A DNA stretch of 64,000 nt from Mesorhizobium shangrilense (GTDB lineage Bacteria > Pseudomonadota > Alphaproteobacteria > Rhizobiales > Rhizobiaceae): positions 3,415,501-3,479,500 of the forward strand of contig NZ_JAQGPN010000001.1 in the NCBI RefSeq assembly GCF_028826155.1, in the 5' to 3' direction. A program made the position numbers and the translations under genes. Below are positions 37,998 to 47,665 of this stretch, in pieces. Numbering within the stretch: the first letter of the stretch is position 1; each line of letters opens with the position of its first letter. The notes under the pieces were generated by a model. It saw only the letters and a program-made list of their open reading frames with translations. It was not told the origin of the DNA and made no database searches.

Positions 37998-39386
37998 GTG
38001 CTTCTCGTAGCTCCGGTCCGATCCTTCGGCAGACGACTGCGGCAATCGTGGCAGGCAGAAGAAGCGCTGCGCTCCCGGCTGGTCAATGTCGGCCACCTCC
38101 TCACAGGGAACCTGGCCAGCTCGATCGTCGGAATGCTGAGCTTCGTCATCACCGCGCGGGCGCTGGGCGCAACGGACTACGGCATTCTCGCCCTTACCTA
38201 CAGCTACACGCGGGCGGTCGGCTGGTTGTTCGGGTCCCAGTCCTGGCAGCCTCTCATCAAATATGGGGCCGAACTCACCGGCCAGGAGCATCACGACGAC
38301 TACCGCTCTCTGTTGAAGTTCGGCCTCGTCGTCGACGTCCTGGCCGCCGCCCTCTCCTATGTCGCTGCGGTCGGCGCGGCGCTCCTCTTTGGTGATCTTG
38401 CGGGCATTCGCGGCGACACGCTCAACCAGGTGCTGATCTACTCGACGGCGCTGCTCTTTCAGATCAACGGACTCCCGACGGCCATCCTCAGGCTTGCAGG
38501 CCGCTTCCGGCTCGTCGCCTACAGTTCCGTCATCGGTGGTGTTGTCAGGCTTGTCCTCTGCGCCGCGGGCCTGCTGGCCGGCTGGGGTCTCATGTTCTTC
38601 GTCATCGCCTGGGCCTTCTCGCAGATCGTCGGCTCGATCGCGCTGCTGGTCCTGGCGCTGATCGAAGCCAGGCGTCAGGGCGTGCGCCGCCTGCTCAGCG
38701 CTCCCCTGGCGGGCATAAGAAAGCGCTTCGACGGTCTTCTGCGTTTCACCATCGGCAGCAACCTGGAGCTTACCATCCGTTCGAGCGCCAACGAATTCGA
38801 TACGCTGCTGGTGGGCCTGCTCACCGACGCAGCCGGCGCGGGTTTTTATCATATCGCCAAGCGGCTTGGCCGCCTGATGCTGCAGATCGGCGTGCAGGTT
38901 CAGGCGGTCGTCTATCCCGATGCGGCCCGCCTGTGGGCGCAGGGAGCCGTCGACGAGTTTCGCCGCACGGTGTTCCAGACCGCCGTCATGCTCGCCTTGT
39001 TCGGCGCGGTGATGGTGGTGGGCACGATCGTGGCGGTTGGGCCGTTCCTGAACCTGACGATCGGAGCTGAATTCGCCGCCGCTGCGCCGCTTGCCATCGT
39101 GCAGATGATCGCCGTCGCCATCACGTTGACAGGAAGCGCGCATCGAACCGCGCTCCTTGCCATGGGCAAACAACCGACCGTTTTGAAGATCGTTCTGGTG
39201 GTTACGCTCTTGTTCCACGCAACCGCGATCGCGACGATCCCCTTCATCGGCGCCATGGGCGCCAACGTCGCCCATGTCGTAATGGCGATCGCGTGGTCGG
39301 TTGCGCTGCTGCAGGCCTATCGCGCGGTTCTCGCGGAGCCGGCAGACGCTCTGGGGCCTGCGGCGGAGAAGTTGCCCGCGGAGTGA
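37998..39386 (+). CDS. polysaccharide flippase (Wzx/MATE-MOP type)
   Basis: This is an inner-membrane transporter of lipid-linked glycan units. It has 462 residues from a GTG at 37998, preceded by AGGTGATC; the longer open frame upstream reads through the HAD gene and is rejected. It has about twelve hydrophobic helices. The N-terminal pattern (LTGNLASSIVGMLSFVITARALGATDYGILAL, family core at about 30-60) is the MOP flippase signature. It ends only 13 bp from the convergent asnB-like gene. It is the sole glycan exporter candidate in the window. Confidence 0.88.
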   Translation: MLLVAPVRSFGRRLRQSWQAEEALRSRLVNVGHLLTGNLASSIVGMLSFVITARALGATDYGILALTYSYTRAVGWLFGSQSWQPLIKYGAELTGQEHHDDYRSLLKFGLVVDVLAAALSYVAAVGAALLFGDLAGIRGDTLNQVLIYSTALLFQINGLPTAILRLAGRFRLVAYSSVIGGVVRLVLCAAGLLAGWGLMFFVIAWAFSQIVGSIALLVLALIEARRQGVRRLLSAPLAGIRKRFDGLLRFTIGSNLELTIRSSANEFDTLLVGLLTDAAGAGFYHIAKRLGRLMLQIGVQVQAVVYPDAARLWAQGAVDEFRRTVFQTAVMLALFGAVMVVGTIVAVGPFLNLTIGAEFAAAAPLAIVQMIAVAITLTGSAHRTALLAMGKQPTVLKIVLVVTLLFHATAIATIPFIGAMGANVAHVVMAIAWSVALLQAYRAVLAEPADALGPAAEKLPAE

Positions 39387-39399
39387 CGAGGCCAGGCCG

Positions 39400-41364
39400 T
39401 CAGGCCGGCACTCGCTGCATCCAACGCGAATGCCAGGCGTTGAACACGAGGATCGTCCAGAGCTGCGGACCCCAGTTGCGACGGCCGGACAAGTGCTCGC
39501 TCCACCTTTGCCGTACCGCCGCCGCGTCGAACACACCCGTCCGCTGCAGGAGGGAGTTCGACAGCAGTTCCTCCGCGAACGACCTCACGGGTCCCCTAAG
39601 CCAGTCGTTGATCGGAACGCCGAAGCCACGCTTCGGACGATCCACGATGCTCTTCGGCAGGTGTCGCAAAAGCAGCTTGCGCAGCGCCACCTTGCCCTGT
39701 CCGTTCGAGATGCAAAGGCTCCTCGGCGAGCGCCATGCCGCTTCGACGAGCCGGTAGTCCAGCAGCGGCGCCCGCAATTCGAGCCCGACGGACATGGATG
39801 CGCGGTCCACCTTCACCAGTATGTCGTCCGGCAGGTAGGCGACGGTATCCTTGAACATCATCCTGTCTGCGCCGTCCGCGCCCTCGGGATATTGCCTGGA
39901 CGACATTGCGGTGGCCGGCTCGTACCCTCGGATCACCAGCCTCGAGGGGTCATTCCATTCGGAGAGGAAGTTCAGATACCGGAGATCAAAATCGCGGATC
40001 AGGGCCAGATCCGCAAGTTTCTTCAACCTGTCGCCGGTGAGTTCATCACCCAGTTCCGGCCGGAAGTAACGCCCGACCTGCGCGAGCTTCTCGGTCAGGC
40101 CGATGGGTGACACGGCGATGGCGCGAAACGCGAAACGGGGAATCCGGTTCGCAAGCCGCTGTATCTGCAGCATCTGCTGATAACGGGCATACCCTCCGAA
40201 CAACTCGTCGCCCCCGTCGCCCGAGAGCGCCACGGTGACATGCTCGCGCGCGAGCCGCGATACCACAAGCGTCGGAATCTGGGACGGATCGGCGAACGGC
40301 TCGTCATACACTTCGGCAAGATCGCCTATGACATCGAGCGCCATCCGCGGCGAAGCAGTGATCTCGGTATGGTCGGTGCGCAGACAGCGTGCGACCTCAG
40401 CCGCGACATCCGCTTCGTTGTACGCCTTTTCGTGGAACCGAACGGTGAATGTCCGGATCGGCGTCGGCGACATTTCCTGCATCACCGCGGTGACGAGTGA
40501 CGAGTCCACACCGCCCGACAGAAACGCGCCGACACTGACATCGGACACCATCCGCTCGCTAACGCTTGTGCGCAGGGTGCTCTCCAGGGAGCGCATCGCC
40601 TCGATCTCATGCTGCCCCCGATCCGCGATGGATCGTTCTGCGATCTCCTGCACGTCCCAGTAGCGGACGATCAACGCCCGCAGATCATCGATCGACACCG
40701 GACGTTGAACGGTCGAGACGCTGAGGAACGAGCCCGGCGGCATCTTCAACACCCCGTCATATATCGCGTAGGGCGCCGGGACATATTTGTATCTCGCATA
40801 GAGCGTCACCGCGCCCATATCGAGCGATGGATTGGCGAAATCGGGGTGTTTGCGGATTCCCTTGAGCTCCGAGGAGAAGCAAAGCGAGGCCCCGGAAAGC
40901 GCCACGTAGAGAGGCTTCTTGCCAAGTCGGTCACGCGCAAAGGTAACTGTCCGCTGCAGCCTGTCGAAGAGGGCGAAGGCGAACATCCCGTTGCAGCGCC
41001 TGAGGGTTTCCTCAAGACCGTACATCTCGACGGCCGCCAGCAGGACCTCGGTATCGGAGCGTCCGCGGAACGCCACCCCCTGCGACGCCAGTTCGTCGCG
41101 AAGTTGCAGGAAGCCGTAGATCTCGCCGTTGAACACGATGGTATAGCGGCCGCTTGCCGAGTGCATGGGCTGCGCGCCCAGCTCCGAAAGATCGACGATC
41201 GAAAGCCGTCGATGACCGAGACCGACCTGGCATTCCGGGTCGAGCCATGTTCCGCCGGCGTCAGGCCCGCGATGCGCCAGGGCTGCGGTCATGTCGCGCA
41301 GGGTCGCTTCCGCCCGGCCGTTGTAGCTCGGTCGATAACTCACAAAGCCGCAAATGCCGCACAT
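39400..41364 (-). CDS. asnB: asparagine synthase (glutamine-hydrolysing)-type amidotransferase
   Basis: In the 654-residue protein Cys2 (MCGICGFVSYRP) is the glutaminase nucleophile, after Met removal. The class II glutaminase domain runs to about 215, and the synthase domain follows with the PP-loop FLSGGVDSS near residue 287 and ALSGDGGDELFGGYARY near 390. It is the last gene of a minus-strand unit of glycosyl- and methyltransferase genes. In O-antigen and capsule loci such paralogues often amidate uronic acids (WbpS type) rather than make free asparagine, which fits the uronate genes nearby. Confidence 0.92.
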   Translation of the reverse strand: MCGICGFVSYRPSYNGRAEATLRDMTAALAHRGPDAGGTWLDPECQVGLGHRRLSIVDLSELGAQPMHSASGRYTIVFNGEIYGFLQLRDELASQGVAFRGRSDTEVLLAAVEMYGLEETLRRCNGMFAFALFDRLQRTVTFARDRLGKKPLYVALSGASLCFSSELKGIRKHPDFANPSLDMGAVTLYARYKYVPAPYAIYDGVLKMPPGSFLSVSTVQRPVSIDDLRALIVRYWDVQEIAERSIADRGQHEIEAMRSLESTLRTSVSERMVSDVSVGAFLSGGVDSSLVTAVMQEMSPTPIRTFTVRFHEKAYNEADVAAEVARCLRTDHTEITASPRMALDVIGDLAEVYDEPFADPSQIPTLVVSRLAREHVTVALSGDGGDELFGGYARYQQMLQIQRLANRIPRFAFRAIAVSPIGLTEKLAQVGRYFRPELGDELTGDRLKKLADLALIRDFDLRYLNFLSEWNDPSRLVIRGYEPATAMSSRQYPEGADGADRMMFKDTVAYLPDDILVKVDRASMSVGLELRAPLLDYRLVEAAWRSPRSLCISNGQGKVALRKLLLRHLPKSIVDRPKRGFGVPINDWLRGPVRSFAEELLSNSLLQRTGVFDAAAVRQRWSEHLSGRRNWGPQLWTILVFNAWHSRWMQRVPA

Positions 41365-41422
41365 GACAGCCTCCAGCCACGCCGCCGTTGGCGTCGAAAC
41401 GCGTTACTCGGATCATGCAACA

Positions 41423-42646
41423 TCATGGGGAGGATCGCCTCTCCCGGGGAATTTCGAAGCTCCCCTTGAACGCCGTCTTGTGGCGAAGGAGCGAGGCATA
41501 CAGATCGGATATCTTCTGTACGTGCGTCGAGGTGCTGTATGCCGAGCGGGCGGCGGCGCCGGCGGCTTCGGCGATCCGGTTCCTGAGGCTGCGGTCCGTC
41601 AGTATTCGATGCACGGGCTCCAGGAAGGCATCCGGATCGTCCGGAGGCACGAGGAAGCCGGTTACCTCGTTCTCGATCGCCTCCGGATTGCCGCCAGAAT
41701 TGGTCGCGACGACCGGGGTTCCGAGCAGCATCGCCTCTATCAGCGTGCGGCCAAAGGGTTCGCGCACGGCCGGCACCAGCAGGACGTCGGTCCCGCACAT
41801 CCAGGTTTCGACCGGCGACCGGAAGCCCATGAAATGGATCTTGTCGCCAATGCCCAGGTCGCGCGCATAGGCTTCCGCCGTTCTGTCCGCTCCGACGTCC
41901 TCCACGGGAACGCCGAACACGAGGCCGGCGACTGGAACGTCGGGATAGCGCTCGGTGAACCTGCGAACGACGTCGATGAACACACGTGGGCGCTTGCGCG
42001 CGATCAGCGTGCCGAAATAGCTGAGGATTCGCGTGTCCTCACGAAGCCCAAGGTGGCTCAGCACCGCCCTGCGCGCTTCGCTTCGGTCGGGCGTCTGCAT
42101 CGGATGGTCGAACGGACTGTGGATGACCGACAGCTTGTGCGAAATCGGCAGGATCGGCGAGGCGGGGCTGGCAAAGCCCGAAACGCTGACGATGTGGCTG
42201 GCCAGAATGGGCGCCAGCAGGTTCACGCCGCGCGTTTCAGGATCCGCTCGATGATGCCACACATGGCGCACCCCCGCCAGGCGCGCCGGCAGTGACCAGG
42301 CTGCGTGCATCTCGCCGTCATTGGTGTGCACGATTGCTATCTGGTTCTCGCGGAGAAATCTGGTGAACGGCCCGATGCAGCCCAGGAAGGGCATTGCCAA
42401 TTGACCGAACCCTGTTCTGGAACCGATGCGCAGCCGGCCTGGAAGGTTCGTGCTTGGACCGGCCACAAAATCTATCCCGTGCGCGGTGAGCAGCGCCGCC
42501 AGTTCTCCCCCGCCATCGAGCAGGACGACAATCGGGCGCCACAGCTTGCGATCGAGAGCCTTGATCAGCCCGATCGACGAGATGTGACTGCCCCCGAACT
42601 CCTCGCCTCTGAATGGAAAAAGTACATTTCTGGATCCGCAGGTCAC
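41423..42646 (-). CDS. glycosyltransferase family 4 protein
   Basis: This 407-residue GT-B enzyme starts at GTG 42646, with GGAAGA upstream. The N-terminal donor/acceptor pocket is in FRGEEFGGSHIS. The C-terminal UDP-sugar site shows REPFGRTLIEAMLLGTPVVATNSGGNPE (about 310-335), the EX7E retaining motif of GT4. Donor and acceptor are unknown. It is separated from asnB by 58 bp and probably co-transcribed. Confidence 0.9.
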   Translation of the reverse strand: MTCGSRNVLFPFRGEEFGGSHISSIGLIKALDRKLWRPIVVLLDGGGELAALLTAHGIDFVAGPSTNLPGRLRIGSRTGFGQLAMPFLGCIGPFTRFLRENQIAIVHTNDGEMHAAWSLPARLAGVRHVWHHRADPETRGVNLLAPILASHIVSVSGFASPASPILPISHKLSVIHSPFDHPMQTPDRSEARRAVLSHLGLREDTRILSYFGTLIARKRPRVFIDVVRRFTERYPDVPVAGLVFGVPVEDVGADRTAEAYARDLGIGDKIHFMGFRSPVETWMCGTDVLLVPAVREPFGRTLIEAMLLGTPVVATNSGGNPEAIENEVTGFLVPPDDPDAFLEPVHRILTDRSLRNRIAEAAGAAARSAYSTSTHVQKISDLYASLLRHKTAFKGSFEIPRERRSSP

Positions 42647-42762
42647 CGCACTTTTCTTCCGGATGAGAGCACGTGTCCGATAGAAGCACGTCGCGGGGCG
42701 CTGTCACGTCAGGCAATTCCAACGGACACATCGACGATCAGCCGCCGCAACACGACATGTGG

Positions 42763-43590
42763 TCAGCGCCTCGCGAACACCCATTCGTCGCAACCGATGA
42801 CCAGCCGATCGACGAATGTCTTTCGTGGACGCAGGAAAGCCTTTTGCAGCGTGAAGCCGCGCTTGCGCAAAAACTCGACCAGTTCTTTGGAAGCTACGGA
42901 TTCATAAGGGTATCCGCCCATCCAGTCATGCAGGTCGGTCGCATGCTCCATCCCGCGACGCTGCTTGCCGGCGCCGCCGTTGAGAACGTAGCGCACGGCA
43001 GAGACGGCCGCGGAATAGGCGCCGCGCAGAGTGGCCTGAACCACCGCCGGTGAAGATTTGTAGAGCCGTTTCTCGACACGCCAGACGCCACACAGCGGCG
43101 TCTTTCGATAAAGGGCCAGGGCCAGGCGGCCGTTTTCATTCACGGCGTCGGCCGCGCATTCGATCGCATCCCACATTGCGCCCGTGTGGTGGAGCACGCC
43201 CCACGAATACACGTAGTCGAAGCGTCCAAGCGCCGCGTCGTGCAGCCCGAACACCGATGCTTCAAGCGCCCGGAAGTCGGCGCCCGGTGCAAAGCGTTCG
43301 ATCACACTCCGCGTGGTCGCCACAGACTCCGGGTCGATGTCGATGCCCACGACCCTCCCGGCGCCGAGGCGCAAGGCAGCAAGGCTGTGCAAGCCGCTTC
43401 CGCATCCGATGTCGAGGAAGGACCGGCCCTGCAGCGCATCGACACCCAGCAGCCGCTTCAATTCGTTCGCTGCATCTCGTATCCGGTTCTCGTCAATGAG
43501 GGCCGAGTATCTTTTCCAGTTCTCTCCGAACGCGAAATGCGTGGAGACGTCCTTCAGACCGTTCTCACTCTTGCTGGCAAAAGCTGTCAT
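42763..43590 (-). CDS. class I SAM-dependent methyltransferase
   Basis: This protein has 275 residues from the ATG at 43590, preceded by GGAGAGCGAA; the 29 codons upstream in frame are non-coding in character. The SAM loop is FLDIGCGSGLHSLAAL at about 57-72, followed by VVGIDIDPES. The motif YSWGVLHHTGAMW is the post-I region seen in many natural-product and glycan methyltransferases. It probably O-methylates a sugar of the local glycan. Confidence 0.87.
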   Translation of the reverse strand: MTAFASKSENGLKDVSTHFAFGENWKRYSALIDENRIRDAANELKRLLGVDALQGRSFLDIGCGSGLHSLAALRLGAGRVVGIDIDPESVATTRSVIERFAPGADFRALEASVFGLHDAALGRFDYVYSWGVLHHTGAMWDAIECAADAVNENGRLALALYRKTPLCGVWRVEKRLYKSSPAVVQATLRGAYSAAVSAVRYVLNGGAGKQRRGMEHATDLHDWMGGYPYESVASKELVEFLRKRGFTLQKAFLRPRKTFVDRLVIGCDEWVFARR

Positions 43591-43779
43591 TTCGCTCTCC
43601 ACGCCGGACGCCCCACCGATGCCGGCCCGACCGACCAGGCAACACTGCGCTGATCGGCGAAGCGCAGGCACAATCATGCAGACCCGGCAAGCCTGTCAGG
43701 TCAGGCAAAACCGCGAACGGCGGTCGCCTCCTTGTCGTCTCCGCGCCGCGCGGCTCAATCCCTAGAGACCAGAACCGGT

Positions 43780-44919
43780 CTATGCCGCCGGGTTTTGTGC
43801 CGCACCTGCCGCCATGCCGCAGCGGTCCCGCGCCGTTTCGCAAAGAAATGCCCTGTAGCGCGCCGCCACATGCTGCAGCGAATAGGTGCTCTCGATGCGC
43901 TGCCTTGCCGCCCGCGACATTGCCGCGTACCGGCTGGGATCTATGCTGACCATCCGCTTCATGGCTTCAGCCAGGGCTGGAGGATCGCTCGCGGGCACAA
44001 TGAAGCCCGTGTCCTCCACGATTGCGGCCGCATCGCCGACATCCGTCGATATGACCGGCTTGCCCAGGCTCATCGCCTCGGCGACCACGTTCGGAAACCC
44101 CTCGGTACGCGACGACAAGACCAGACAGTCGATGTCGCGATAAAAGCCCACCATGTCGGACACGTTGCCGCGAAGCTCCACCGCATCGGCCGGAAGGCCT
44201 GCCGCGTCGAGCATGTGGCGGACGGCGTCGCTGTCGGGTGTGAGCCCCGCGCCTGCCGCGATGAAGCGGGCATCGGGATGTGCCCGATGCACCTGCGCCG
44301 CCGCCGCAAAGAACGTGCCGTAGTCCTTCTGCCGATGCAGCCGCCCCGCAATGCCGAAGACGGTCGGGGTGACGTGGCCGACCGGGGCGTGCGGAACCGG
44401 GTCGAACCCGTTGGGGATGACGATGCAGTTCTGATTGCGGTAGCCGTAGCTGCGGTGCAGGTCGAGCGCACGGCGGGAATTGAACACGATGCCGGCCGGT
44501 CGGGACGACAGCAGCCGGGTCAGCCGCAGCGCCATCCTCGTGCTGGCGCTCAGCGAACCGATATCGTCGAGCGACTGCCTCACGTTCCAATAGACAGGCA
44601 CATCGAGGCGGGAGTGCCACGCTCCCAGCTGGCCGACGATCATGGCATGGTACAGCCAGCACATGACGGCGTCCGGACTCTCATCCCGGATGATGCGCCC
44701 AAGCTTCATTCCAGCGCCCAGAAGACCTGCCGTCGAACGTGCGTTGAGCGAGCGGACGTCCAGCCCGTACTCGGCGACCAGCGCCTGGTGGCGGTCGGAC
44801 ACGTCCATCAGCGAAACGATGATGGGGCGGTCCTCCGCCGAGGCGCGCGCCAGCCGCAGCAGCATGACCTCGGCCCCGCCGCTTGCAAGCATGTTGGTGA
44901 TGAGATGCAGGACACGCAT
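43780..44919 (-). CDS. glycosyltransferase family 4 protein
   Basis: This 379-residue GT-B enzyme starts MRVLHLITNMLASGGAE, the GG motif of GT4 N-domains. The retaining EX7E site is in SRTEGFPNVVAEAMSLGKPVISTDVGD (about 288-314), with FGIAGRLHRQKDY at about 215-227 in the hinge. It is 23 bp downstream of the FAD oxidoreductase gene. Its specificity is unknown. Confidence 0.92.
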   Translation of the reverse strand: MRVLHLITNMLASGGAEVMLLRLARASAEDRPIIVSLMDVSDRHQALVAEYGLDVRSLNARSTAGLLGAGMKLGRIIRDESPDAVMCWLYHAMIVGQLGAWHSRLDVPVYWNVRQSLDDIGSLSASTRMALRLTRLLSSRPAGIVFNSRRALDLHRSYGYRNQNCIVIPNGFDPVPHAPVGHVTPTVFGIAGRLHRQKDYGTFFAAAAQVHRAHPDARFIAAGAGLTPDSDAVRHMLDAAGLPADAVELRGNVSDMVGFYRDIDCLVLSSRTEGFPNVVAEAMSLGKPVISTDVGDAAAIVEDTGFIVPASDPPALAEAMKRMVSIDPSRYAAMSRAARQRIESTYSLQHVAARYRAFLCETARDRCGMAAGAAQNPAA

Positions 44920-44942
44920 GGCCGGACGGATGCCCTCCCCGC

Positions 44943-46409
44943 TTAACCGGCAGACGGGGCGATGGCGCCAACGGGCCGGGCGGCCGCGGCGACGTCCGGC
45001 CTGATCGGCGCATCGGTGTGCCGGATCGTCGGGTCCCCGCGCACGTCGAAGACCTTACGATCCCCCGTCAGTATGGCCTGCGCGGCGAGCAGCCCGGCAA
45101 GGCTCGCCCAATCCGAACCAGGCCGGTTGACATGGTATAGATCGGGATAGCGGGTGAGGCCGTGCAGCAGCGACTGGCGGCGCTCGGTCTGCTGCTCGCG
45201 CCAGCTTGCGGCGGCATTGGTGCGCGGCAGGCGCCGGACCTCGGTTCCGATCAGCCGCGCTCGATCAATCAGGCTGCACGACGCCAGCTGCTCGATCGCA
45301 AGCTCGGCTACCTCGTCCTCGCCGCGCGCCATGATTGCGTCGTCGGACTGGCAGAAGAACTCGACGCAGAGCGCAGTATGGCCCGCGGGCACCATGCCGC
45401 CGCCGAACGCCGCATAGTTGGTCACGCGCCCGACCGGCATGTCGGGATCATTGACCTCCAGCCAGGCGTGGGGAAACCGCGGGGGCTCGTCGAGGAAGAG
45501 GTAGACGAGGATAACGCTGCGCTGGAACTCGCGCGAGTCGGACCGGCCGTCGACCGGCCATCCGAGCAATTCGACGAGTCGCTCGATCGGCAGACTGGAA
45601 ATCACCTTGCGGGCCGTGCGCAGGTGCGATTTTCCACCTTCCGCAAACTCGATCTCGAATCCTTCCCCGGGACGCGGGCGAATGGCCACGACTTCCGCAT
45701 GAAACCTCACCCTCCCGCCTTCGGTCTCGATCTGGCGGTGAAAGGTCTCGAACAGTTGGCCGGTGCCCCGCATCGGATGCCGCCACGCCGACTGGGTCTG
45801 GACACCGCCGCGGCGGGCAAGACTGAGGGCCTGGCGGACCATGCCGCCCGAGGCGGATGGCCCGGACGCGGCCTCCGGCTCCGGCGCAGCCATCTCCGAC
45901 CAGCGCCGCCCCCGGAACTTTTCCCAGTATCCCTGAGCCAGCACGCGGGCGAAGACGCTGCCGACGCGGCCATGCCAGTAGGCCTCGTAGGATGACGGCG
46001 ATCCCGCCCTCGCACCGAGCCAGCCGCGCAGCATCGCCCAGCCGCCGGCAAGCAGCCACGAGGGCGGGATGCCGCGCAGCATCCCGCGATATCGGCTGGA
46101 CAACTCCACGATACGGCCCTGATACAGGCTGCCGACGCGGTGGGGATAGGGCCCATACTCCTCCCCGAGCGCCTGGCTCCACAGGGTGTCGACTTCCGGA
46201 AAGCGTGTGTAAAGTTCCTTGCGGCCCAGATCGACGATGAAGTCTCGCCATCTCAGCGATCGCATCAGCCCCCCGACGCCGTCGTCCCGTTCGAGGATGA
46301 GGGGCCGGACGCCGCCGCGGCACAAGGCGAGCGACGCGGCCAACCCCGACGGCCCCGCCCCGATCACGATGACGTCTTCACGATCTGCGGGGGCTGTGTT
46401 CTGGGGCAT
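44943..46409 (-). CDS. FAD-dependent oxidoreductase (amine-oxidase / UDP-galactopyranose-mutase-like fold)
   Basis: In the 488-residue protein the dinucleotide fold VIVIGAGPSGLAASLAL is at about 14-30 with the acidic end LILERDDGVGG (about 38-48), as in protoporphyrinogen-oxidase-like proteins. The middle (VVAIRPRPGEG, SSLPIERLVELL) and the C-terminal GLLAAQAIL fit the same group. Such proteins in glycan loci may oxidise or isomerise lipid- or nucleotide-linked sugars, but the reaction is not known. It is the first gene of the minus-strand unit. Confidence 0.8.
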   Translation of the reverse strand: MPQNTAPADREDVIVIGAGPSGLAASLALCRGGVRPLILERDDGVGGLMRSLRWRDFIVDLGRKELYTRFPEVDTLWSQALGEEYGPYPHRVGSLYQGRIVELSSRYRGMLRGIPPSWLLAGGWAMLRGWLGARAGSPSSYEAYWHGRVGSVFARVLAQGYWEKFRGRRWSEMAAPEPEAASGPSASGGMVRQALSLARRGGVQTQSAWRHPMRGTGQLFETFHRQIETEGGRVRFHAEVVAIRPRPGEGFEIEFAEGGKSHLRTARKVISSLPIERLVELLGWPVDGRSDSREFQRSVILVYLFLDEPPRFPHAWLEVNDPDMPVGRVTNYAAFGGGMVPAGHTALCVEFFCQSDDAIMARGEDEVAELAIEQLASCSLIDRARLIGTEVRRLPRTNAAASWREQQTERRQSLLHGLTRYPDLYHVNRPGSDWASLAGLLAAQAILTGDRKVFDVRGDPTIRHTDAPIRPDVAAAARPVGAIAPSAG

Positions 46410-46633
46410 TGGCGGCTGTTCGTCAGTTGGCGTGTGGAACCCTTCAAAGCTGATGATACAGGCGGCCGTCTGCCGAGGCCGTCAGGAAATCCCCTTCTTT
46501 TGCGGTTGCCGCCCTGCACGTAGCGTGCCTTAGCAAGAGAATTCTTCTTCACCGATACATCGCGGCCTGACCTCCAAGCCGCGGAGGCCTAAAGGGAATC
46601 TCGTCCACTTTGAATTTCGCGTGGGGTGTTGTC

Positions 46634-47665
46634 ATGCGCGAGGGGGATGCGCGCAATAGCGGTGGTTTCGTCCTCTCGCTCGACTTCGAGCTGATGTGGG
46701 GCGTCAACGGCACGCGCACGATCGATCAGCATGGTGAACACGTGCTTGGCGCACGCCAGGTGATCCCGCGCCTGCTGGACCTGTTCGAACAGCATGGCAT
46801 TGGATGCACCTGGGCAACCGTCGGCTTCCTGTTCTGTCACGATCGCGACGAGCTTCTGTCGTCGCTGCCGCAGATCAGGCCGGCCTATGTCGACCGAAAG
46901 CTGTCGAACTACGCCTATCTGGACCAGGTGGGCGCCGACGAGCGCCGCGATCCCTACCATTTTGCTCCCAGTCTCATCAGCCGCATCGCCGAACGGCCGC
47001 GTCAGGAGATCGGGACGCACACGCTCAGCCACTACTATTGCCTCGAGGACGGGCAGACGGCGGAGGCTTTCAGGGCCGACCTAGACGCAGCGCTGAAGCT
47101 CGGGTCGGCTGCAGGCCACAGGATTCGCTCGATCGTGTTCCCGCGCAACCAGGTCAGCAACGAAGCGCTCGGCGTCTGCAGGGACGCCGGGGTGACCATC
47201 TACCGTGGCGCGGGCCGCCCCGCCGGCGGGCTGGGGGTGCCGCGCAGTCGCGACAGTCGGCTCCGGCGCGTCATCCGGTTGGCCGACAGCTATGTCGAAA
47301 TGGGTCCTCGCGCCGAGCCATCCGTCGAGACGCACGCCGGCATGGTGGACGTGCCGGCAAGTCTTTTCCTTCGGCCATTCTCCCGGCGGATGGCTGCTGG
47401 TGAACGCTTCAAGATCCAGAGGATCCTGGCCGCCATGAGGCGGGCAGCGCAGCGTGGAGGGCTTTTCCACCTGTGGTTCCATCCCGAGAATTTCGGTGTC
47501 GACCAGGAGCGCAACCTCGGCATGATGGCCACGATCGCCAAGGAAGCAGCCCGCCTCCGCGAGCTTCATGGCTGGCCGTCCCTCAACATGGCCGAGGCGG
47601 CGGCCGTGGCCATCTCCGCGACGGGCGCCTCCGCACAGCGTCTGGAGAGCGCGAGCGCCAGATGA
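46634..47665 (+). CDS. polysaccharide deacetylase (NodB-homology) family protein
   Basis: This protein has 343 residues from the ATG at 46634; a TTG at 46610 is possible. The NodB-type catalytic base is in LSLDFELMWG (about 14-23), and the zinc His pair is in GTHTLSHYY (about 128-136). HLWFHPENFG near the C-terminus supplies the acid His. No signal peptide is seen, so it would act on a cytosolic or lipid-linked sugar. It overlaps the next glycosyltransferase gene by 4 bp and is divergent from the FAD oxidoreductase across 224 bp that must hold both promoters. Confidence 0.88.
   Translation: MREGDARNSGGFVLSLDFELMWGVNGTRTIDQHGEHVLGARQVIPRLLDLFEQHGIGCTWATVGFLFCHDRDELLSSLPQIRPAYVDRKLSNYAYLDQVGADERRDPYHFAPSLISRIAERPRQEIGTHTLSHYYCLEDGQTAEAFRADLDAALKLGSAAGHRIRSIVFPRNQVSNEALGVCRDAGVTIYRGAGRPAGGLGVPRSRDSRLRRVIRLADSYVEMGPRAEPSVETHAGMVDVPASLFLRPFSRRMAAGERFKIQRILAAMRRAAQRGGLFHLWFHPENFGVDQERNLGMMATIAKEAARLRELHGWPSLNMAEAAAVAISATGASAQRLESASAR

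Noticed and set aside
44943..46409. FAD oxidoreductase as the missing DprE1
   Set aside because: The fold signature is amine-oxidase/protoporphyrinogen-oxidase-like with an N-terminal GxGxxG, not the FAD_binding_4/ALO layout of DprE1.
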